Assembly (NCBI GenBank): GCA_905221605.1
Contig: CAJNDS010002347.1
Span: 263,501 to 327,500 of the forward strand
Direction of reading: 5' to 3'
DNA length: 64,000 nt
Source of the DNA: Symbiodinium natans
Lineage: Eukaryota; Sar; Dinophyceae; Suessiales; Symbiodiniaceae
The notes under the pieces are model-generated. The model ran no database searches. It had not been told where the DNA came from and worked only from the letters and a program-made list of their open reading frames with translations. The position numbers and the translations under genes are program-made. Positions 56,820 to 64,000 of the stretch are shown piece by piece (within the stretch, counting starts at the first letter, position 1; each line of letters opens with the position of its first letter).

Positions 56820-57972
56820 TGGGCACCGGCTGTCACCGGAAGAGCCGGAGGAGCTGGAGGAATTGCAGAAACAGGACGGTGCTTGTCCTGCTTGTGGTAA
56901 TGCAGCAGACACTTTGCGCCACAGGCTGTGGGAATGTCCTAAGCTTGCGCTGACTACTCTGTTGGCTGCGTGGGCTGGTGCCTTCACAATGCTTGGCGAA
57001 GCTTGACTTTGACAGTGAAGATGTTGTTACAGATGGCTTGTTCGCCCATCCTTGGCCAGTGAATCTCCCTGCTGGTGCTTGCATTTGCTTGGACGGTTCT
57101 GGTGGGCCGGGCCAAAGCACAAGGGACCCTCGCATTAGGAGATGTGCTTGGTCAGTCGTTGCCGTTGCTGCTACTGACTGCGGCGCCTTTGAAGTGTTGG
57201 GCTCTGTTGTTGGAAACCTTGTTGGGGCAAAACAGTCTGTGCCCAAAGCTGAGCTTACTGCTCTTCTCAGAGCCTTGCAAGCGACTTCTGGCGACCTGCA
57301 GTTGTGCACTGATGCTGCCTACGTTCAGCGAACGTTCAAAAAGTGCAGGCGGCCTACTTATCTTCCGCAATGTCACTGGCAATTGTGGTCGCTTGTGAAG
57401 CATGCTCAGAGGAGTCGTTGTCAATCTGCTTTCCGGGCCCAGTATGACCTTGAACTCTGGTGGATGTGGGAAGGCAATGTCAGGGCCGACTCACTTGCAA
57501 GTGGCCGAGCAGCGCAGCTTTACAGCAATGATGTTGTAGAAGCCTGGCTTGATGCCCGAACTTGGAAAGTCCAAGAGAGATTGCTTGATGCCGTTGAATG
57601 GTGGACCACGCGGGCAGAGTATGCTCCGCGCAAGACCTTAGGCTGCAAACCGGCCACCAAGTTGCAGTGGTTTGAAAAGTTGAGAACGCTGCCTTCGGCG
57701 TCCCCTCAGAGTTGGAAGGTGCACAAGAAAGGCCTAATTTGTGAGTTTTGTGGGCTCACCATCAGACCTGCGAAGCTCTCAAGCCTCTTGGGGCTAGTGC
57801 CTGTGACGGTTTGAGGTATGCTCATGCTACTTCTGTTGTGCATCCTAGTCATTTGCTGGAAGGCAGGGGGAACGGCGGAACAATCTGCAGGCTCTGCAAA
57901 AGTGAAGCTCCACTGCACAAGCTGCGCGCATCTGCATGGACTGCAGTGTGCAAGCGATTTCGAAAGCACTAA
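56820..57972 (+). mobile_element. RNase H and zinc-finger end of a third LINE-type element
   Basis: A zinc-knuckle-like block CPACGNAADTLRHRLWECPK at about 56884-56943 is followed, in a 278-codon frame (56978-57814), by an RNase H domain: CICLDGSGG (first Asp), VPKAELTALLRAL (Glu), LCTDAAYVQRTF (second Asp) and GNVRADSLAS (last Asp). After a frame change near 57760 it continues through ICEFCGLTIRP, HATSVVHPSHLLEG and ICRLCKSEAPLHKL to a stop at 57972, a second cysteine-rich motif. RNase H separates this family from the two RT families above. No RT domain was found directly upstream, so the copy is 5'-truncated, as LINEs commonly are. Confidence 0.85.
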
Positions 57973-58204
57973 CTTTCACACCACAGACTGGTTGCTGCAT
58001 TACAAAAAGGAGGAATGCTGCGAACAAGGTCTTGGTTGTTTCAAGTTTCGTTTTCCGATCATTTATTCAACTTGCTTCATGCCCTGAGATCTTCCAGGCT
58101 GAGGTGTACAATGCACATCGTTATTCAATCGCCTTACGCACGCCCTCGTGGGCAATGGCAACGGGTGGTGGGGCCTGGCGGCTGCTTTGTCGGCGCCGGT
58201 CGTG

Positions 58205-58563
58205 CTGCAGGTGCACTGAGGCACCCTGCACGTGGTGGAGGATTCCATGCAGGCTGTGGCCTCATCCTCGGCCGAGCTCGTGGAAGAGATCGGGCACGGA
58301 GGCACAGCCGTCACGTTGCTTGTGGCTTGTGGTGATGGTTTGTGCCGCAGCGCTGTGGTTCGTCTCGTGCCGTCCTCAACCGGTTCGCGCACCTCCGGTA
58401 TGGCAACACCGCGGCCCAAGAGGCGCGGTTGGTGCAGCTTGTGGACTCTGAAGCGACGTTTGAAGTCACCAGCCTCAAACGAAAGGTGGTCCACACCCCT
58501 GTGGGTCCACCTGAGAAAGCAGACTGCAGCATGCGGCTGCAAGGCGTTCTTGGCCGAAGGTAG
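58205..58563 (+). pseudogene. Degenerate ORF downstream of the RNase H element
   Basis: One frame reads MQAVASSSAELVEEIGHGGT and VTLLVACGDGLCRSAVV; after a shift near 58365 the next frame reads VLNRFAHLRYGNTAAQEARL and VQLVDSEATFEVTSLKRKVV before a stop at 58563. Together they look like one protein broken by a frameshift. Family unknown; perhaps another mobile-element protein or a captured gene piece. Confidence 0.35.
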
Positions 58564-59298
58564 GTGTGGTCATTGTCACACTGCTTTGGAAGCTGCCGGA
58601 GATCACTGTGTCCAATGCACTTCACACATGTGGAAAATTGGAGACTTCCATTTCCAGGTCAACACAACATAATGCCCCAAAATGGACCCTCGGTGTTACT
58701 CGCGCAAAAGGGAGTCAGTATTGGCAGTATTGGGCACCTTTCTTTGGACAGCTTCGCATGCAGATCGCTTGCCAGGCCATCGCATTTTTCTGACGGGTTG
58801 TTCCGCTCGTTCGACTCGTTCGACCATCAGCCTGCTTCAGCTCCCAGCATTTACAGCGCATGCTCACACGCTTCGAAGTCCAACTCCACTGGATCCTCAT
58901 CAACATTGGCAGCATTGGCGATGGGATGCACTTGAACGCAGTGCTGTGCGCAGCGTTGCGTTCTCTGGTCGCATGTGCGATTCGCCCCGGCTTCGATAGA
59001 CAGGCACCTGGGGCCAAAAGAACTCTCGCAATACCTGCGGGGGTGCTTGGAGCGGCCGTGCTCAGGGGGAGGCTTCGCGATTCTCTCTGCGCGGGGTGTC
59101 GGCGAAGGTGGGCACTTTTTGGGGTGGACAAGAATATTCGGCGAACTTCTCTGCGGCCTTTGGGGTGGGCCCTCCTGGGAAATTGGATTCTCCGCAGGCT
59201 TTTTGGGGTGATCACTCCGGATACTTGGTGGGATTCTTTGCGGTCTGTGCAATGAGGGCGGCGCAAAACCCACAAAGAAAAACTGCGACAGTAGAGCT

Positions 59299-59372
59299 AC
59301 ACGTGAAGCTGCAGGATGCGTTTACCCCGACAGCGCGGCAGAGGGCACAGTCGGCCGAAGGGCGAGGCCCCC
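59299..59372 (+). repeat. Retroelement 3'-flank repeat, copy 2
   Basis: Segment ACACGTGAAGCTGCAGGATG ... GTTTACCCCGACA ... GAAGGGCGAGGCCCCCGC resembles the sequence after the clade-1 fragment at 50150-50245. Here no element coding part was recognised immediately upstream. Confidence 0.5.
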
Positions 59373-59519
59373 GCCGCACGCCCGCCAGCACTCTTGCCGA
59401 CGGGCCGCACTCCGGCGTCCAAAGATGCAAAGCTCCTGCAGCAGCGTGGCATGGACAGCCGCCGGTTCCTCACCCATTCGCAGACGGGTCGCCGACAATG
59501 GCCGTGCCTTTCTCCCAGT

Positions 59520-60425
59520 GAAGCCCGACGTCCACAAGCGACGACAGTTTGACTCTTCGCGAGCCTAGAACGCCTCGCATCGAAAGCGATGGTAGTTTCC
59601 AAAGACAGTGATCAAGCGAGGTTGCCACCCCCGCGCGTAACCGAGGGCACGGTATTCGGTCTTGCTTCGCACGTGGAACCCCTTAGCAGTGTTCGCGATT
59701 GTCTGGCAGGAAAACACCAATCGCGATGTTTGGATCGTTGCAAGGCTTGCGGCTTACAGGGCTGCATTGCAAAGTACAACTTGCACGGTATGTACTTTCG
59801 GTATGGTCCGCTTTTCTTGGTGAACATTGACCATTGAAGCAATGGGCATGCGTGCTCACAGAAGCGCATATTTCTCTCGCAGAGGCTCGAGGCTTCTCGT
59901 ACGACGATGCGATGCGTTGCTTAACAATTAGATGGTGTCCGGCCAAAGAGTTACATAGCTGTTATAGCTAGTCTGCTGGTCAGGTTGGCGGAAGCCTTGT
60001 CAACACAAGCCATCTTTAGACGAAAAAAGGCCGGGTCAAAGGAACCATAGGCAATCTACCTTGCAGCGAAACAGATTTCAACATGCTTTCAACAGCCTAG
60101 TTAAAGAGTGATGTGAGAACAACATATGACTCATATGACTGCACCTGAAAGGACTACCCGAAATTTGATTGCCTATGGCGCCGCGTGAGTGGCCACGGCA
60201 TGACTCGGCACAGCTGTGTGGCACGGCCCAGCGACCAAAAGGCTTGGTCGGTGAAATCGGCTCAACGCTTTTGAGCCGCTTTTGGTGATCGTATAGGCGA
60301 TCGCTTCGCAATAGAAAACATAGAGTGACTCACAGTGTGACATGCTGTGTAAGGCAAATCCGTAGAGAACGGACAGGCCTTGGCCATGGCTCTATAGTCG
60401 AATTAATTGCCGGAGGTCACCGCAA
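59520..60425. other. Stretch without a supported gene
   Basis: Nothing recognisable on either strand. Confidence 0.4.
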
Positions 60426-60427
60426 CT

Positions 60428-60428
<1 letters not shown>

Positions 60429-60469
<41 letters not shown>

Positions 60470-60476
60470 CGGGGGG
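60429..60476. repeat. Long G run
   Basis: Forty-one uninterrupted G, one C, then six more G. The longest homopolymer in the window; length may be inexact in any assembly. Gly/Pro-rich readings through it are artefacts. Confidence 0.95.
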
Positions 60477-60479
60477 CAT

Positions 60480-61620
60480 TCCGGGTGTGGGCTGCCAGGT
60501 TGGCCGGGCTTGTGGGCTTCAGGGCTTGCAGGTGGGGAAGGGGTTGTGGAAAGTCATAGCCAGGCCTGTGAAAGATAGGCTTCTGTATCGGAAGCCCTGT
60601 CACATTGACAAATCTCCGAGCCCGGAATCTCTCAGCTCTGAGAGCAGCCCGCCTCATCCTGACAGGGGCCCAAATTGCATTCAGTTGCCAAGGCACGTGG
60701 CGAAGGCCAGCAAGTGAGAGAACCGCACGTGATGAAAAGCATTTTACTCGCACATGAGGGAAGTTGGCCGTTTCTTTTGGGGGGGGACGATCTTCCTAAA
60801 ACGGCGTGCAAAACTGCAGCCCCCCGGCCTCGGCCTCCCCTTCAGCGGCGCCCGGGGCGCTCTTGGGGACGGCCTCCGACTTCGGCACCTTTCAGACATG
60901 GGAGTTCGCTGAAGCATGTATGAAGTCATGCCCTCATTACACAGAGGTTACAGAAGGCCCTTCTTAGATGCCGGTAGACATCCGACACTATTGGAGCGTC
61001 ATTGAAGCCGATGTTGGAAGCAGGCACTGCAAACTCCAACTCCAACAAGAAGCAATGCAATGTGTTCAAGCTCGGCTCAACCTGCAATATGGCTTCACTG
61101 AGCTGGGGCCTCCGGAGCCGCGCTGGCCGTGCCCGGCGCGCCCGGCGCGCCCGGCGCGGGCGCGCTTGGCTTCTTCGCCGGCACCACCTGCCCCGGCGCA
61201 CTTGGGGCTGCCGGGCGCTGCTTCGGCGAAGCCTGGCTATAAAGGCGATTATGAGAGACAACGCCGAACAGAACCCCCCGGCCCTCAACCTCACCCCCCC
61301 ACTAAAGAGAATACAACTACAACAGAATGTGAAACGGACAGCCCCGATGATGCCTGCGGTTTCGGAGCCGGTGTCGACTTCGCTGGCGCCGCCACCTTGG
61401 GGGCGGCCTGATCCAAACGAAACGGAAAACAAGAGCGACAAGATTTGAAAAAGTGGCACTGGCAACCGAATGCTGAAGCATCTGAACATCCGAGAACGAC
61501 AGTTTTCCCAAGTGTGCGAACTTGCCGACCTTCGCAGGGCCGGGTGCCTTGGGAACTGCCTGTCACGGAGTGGCACACAGTTCTCCTCTGAGCTCCTCTT
61601 AGTGCCATGATAGGGATGTG
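60480..61620. other. Stretch with a GC-rich triplicate
   Basis: A short tandem of GCCCGGCGC lies at about 61132-61160. Long frames on both strands here (such as the 314-codon minus frame 60926-61870) show no domain and run through simple repeats. Confidence 0.4.
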
Positions 61621-61625
61621 ACAAA

Positions 61626-61656
61626 CAAACACACACACACACACACACACACACAT
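61626..61656. repeat. CA microsatellite
   Basis: AACAAAC followed by an uninterrupted CA run ending in ATATG. Confidence 0.92.
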
Positions 61657-61659
61657 ATG

Positions 61660-63170
61660 CCACATCCTTGCCGCACCTTGGCGGCCTGAAGCTTCGCCTG
61701 GGCCGCCGCCTAGCTGAGACGCGCGCGCGACAAAATTCGATGAACAGCAGCCCTCCCCCCCCCTGCCCCGTGGTCTCTGCTCGAAAAGGATGCACGAGCC
61801 TTGACGACGGTGGCCATGTTTCGTGCAGCTTGCGATGAAGCGAGCCTGCGCGGGAACATCGGGGGCCCAACTAGGCCCGCGTTCGCGGTGTACGTGTCAC
61901 GAAGCAATTCGAATAGGAGCGAAGTTCTTGACCCTTCTTGTGCTGTCTTTTTGCAAGTGGCACAACGCGGGGCTCTCAAACTGGAACTCCACTGCTGCGC
62001 GAAACCTGCGAAACCCTGCTGCTACGAGTAGTAGGTCCCCATCAAAACTTCCAGCACAAGCAGGACGAAGATTCCACGCCCAGCTTGGCTTTCAGTGCGA
62101 TGACGCCACTCTTGCGTAGTGCAGCGAGCACCTACCCAGGGCGTGTGAGGCAACTTTGGAGGGCAAGCACGCCTAGTGGCTTAGAGCAAGCCCGACCCTT
62201 ACGACAGTTTGAGACAAAAAAGGAGGTGAGACTAACGCTGCGATTTTGGCGATTGCTCTTCTGAGTCTGAGTCCAGGAGCCCCACAACCATCAGCGCTGA
62301 GAAGTTGAGGAGGGAGCAGCTCCAGGGCCGAGAATCCCTGTCCGTCGCCTCATGGATTGAAGGGATGTTGGGGCTCGACGGCTCGTGGCTGGCCCGAAAT
62401 TCAGCCAAGCTGCGTAGGTCAGGGACATGAAATAGATTATGGCCACGCCTCAGATATCTGCGGAATCTCGCAGCCAGAACTCCACTTCGACCTTCCGATA
62501 TTGGGCTCCAATACCGAGACACAGCAAGCTTTCATGATGGACTTGGTCAGCGCTGAGAACTCCTGGGAACACGCAAGGAGTCTTGCACTGGTCGCTCATG
62601 GGGAGGTAGCCAGATGATCCTTTTCGCATCTTTTTCGCTATGCAAGAAGAATGCGCTTTGAAGCCGATTGCGCTGAGCGCCGGATCCTGCAGGAGCCAAT
62701 TGCTTGCGGTGGCATCCAGCATGAGCATAACCACCATGGCAACCTCAACATGGCAGCTCCACGTCACGGAGTAGCAGTATAGCTGAGTAGCTGGGACTGA
62801 GAGTACTCTTTAGAGGTACCCTGTTTGACTTACCTTGAAGCTCTTATTGCATCATTGGAAGCTGTACGGCGGTCCCAGGAGTCGAAAAGACACCCCGGGC
62901 GACGCTGGCGGTCGAAGATGTTCTCGTCCACGTCCTGAAATCATCTCTCGCTGCCAGGAATGTGTTGCTTGAAGACTAGCTCTTCCCTTGACATCCCAGC
63001 GCTTCTTCCCCACCCTTCTGAAACTTCGAAACCCCTTTCTTTATCTTTTTTTCAAATGCCCTTCCCAGCCCTGGCTCCGGTGCAGGCGAGCGGCGCAGCA
63101 CGGCATGACGAAGAGCATCGCACAGTTGAGAACCAGGTACCCGAAGTCCTTCTTTTTCTCACAGAACGAA
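61660..63170. other. Stretch without a supported gene
   Basis: No exon chain or known element recognised. Confidence 0.4.
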
Positions 63171-63177
63171 CGAGAAA

Positions 63178-63231
63178 ACGAGAGAGAGAGAGAGCAGAGA
63201 GAGCAGAGAGAGAGCACAGAGAGAGCAAGGA
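63178..63231. repeat. GA microsatellite
   Basis: GAGAGAGAGAG and GCAGAGAGA repeats. Glu/Arg-rich readings through it are artefacts. Confidence 0.9.
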
Positions 63232-64000
63232 CTGCTCGGAGAGCCACGTAGGCCACCTACGGGAGCACGTTGATATCGCAGCAAAAGCAGCGATGTGGCC
63301 TCGGACACCTTCTTCGAGAAGAAAGGCTTGTCTCCACCTAGCGAATGGCTGAGATAGGTCGAGATGCATTATGCATCTGTCAAAAGTCCCTTCGTCTAAG
63401 TGGCTCTTGTAGGCACGTTCGGCAAAAACGCCTCAGTGCCAAGTGGGCCGCAGTTGTCACTCTGTGATCCCATGTAGAGTGTATACTGATAACACCTCAG
63501 GCACTTGTTGGCACTGGGCCCTTGGCCACCAAGCACGTTCAGTAAGATCCAGCCTGCAAGTCAAAAGAGTCACGTGGCCCTCAGTCAACCCGGTTCGCTT
63601 TCTTGCCCGGGGCCTGCCAGCAAGACAAGTCCTCCAATGGCAACAGAAGGCAACAGCGGGTCCAAAGGAAGTGAGATGCTTGTGGGCCTGAACAGAAACT
63701 TAAGGAACTTAAAGTTACCTAACAGTCTCGAATAGTTTGGAGGGCCCTTCATTCGAGATGATTTCATGCTGCAACCAAGCGGGCTCACAGGGTCCTCGGA
63801 CATCTACTTGGTCGTTGGCCTTACCGTTGCGGTCTTGCCTCTCCTTCAGGGGTGTCAGAGGTCACTTGGAACAGAATCGGAATTCAACCTTACACCAACA
63901 CATACGCTCAAACACACATCGACATGTACACCCTTGCATACGTATAGAGCCGTGTAGAACCTTCAAGGTCTATTTGGTGCTGCCTCTCTTGCATTGTCTG

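Noticed and set aside
60926-61870. 314-codon minus ORF
   Set aside because: Runs through a CA microsatellite and GC-rich short repeats; composition-driven.
1-64000. tRNA, rRNA, CRISPR arrays, prokaryotic promoters or operons
   Set aside because: Looked for B-box-like GGTTCRANNCC words, regularly spaced short repeats and operon-like ORF packing; none seen by eye.

Overview
The window is nuclear DNA of a dinoflagellate, most likely a Symbiodiniaceae-type alga. Four things point there. (1) The one clearly named gene, GPN1, is split by short introns whose donors are GT or GA and whose acceptors almost always read AG|G; GC don­ors appear in other gene models. (2) Several decayed reverse-transcriptase families of the kind abundant in dinoflagellate genomes are present. 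(3) There are degenerate TTTAGGG telomere-type repeats. (4) Coding density is very low and the sequence is full of microsatellites and long G or C runs. Nothing looks bacterial: no operons, no Shine-Dalgarno sites, no long intact ORFs outside transposons. The species call is inference.

Layout. 0.4-2.8 kb: five exons of GPN1 on the minus strand, with the 3' end beyond the left edge. 6.0 kb: one isolated exon-like stretch (minus). 9.5-12.6 kb: a repeat block made of an AT-rich island, C-rich degenerate repeats, telomere-like sequence, a TA run and a 16-copy, almost perfectly uniform 112-bp satellite. 12.9-17.8 kb: three phase-consistent exon chains on the minus strand (one gene or several neighbours, family not recognised). 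20.0-20.4 kb: the last two exons of another minus gene. 28.6-30.8 kb: weak minus exon candidates. 31.05-32.16 kb: a secreted or lumenal protein gene (minus) with signal peptide and cysteine-rich end. 32.5-33.4 kb: a 593-bp terminal-inverted-repeat element sitting inside a TATATG microsatellite. 38.4-38.6 kb and 44.0-44.9 kb: further minus exon chains. 48.3-58.6 kb: a retroelement graveyard holding at least three families, including what looks like a plus-strand element inserted into a minus-strand one.

Every supported host-gene exon lies on the minus strand, while most retroelement pieces lie on the plus strand. This fits the one-direction gene clusters known from dinoflagellates. Apart from GPN1 (RNA polymerase II assembly and import), the genes could not be named; they were recognised from coding-like translations whose introns keep frame and follow the same splice rules. 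No tRNA, rRNA, CRISPR, operon or prokaryotic regulatory element was found. All coordinates of splice sites are by eye.
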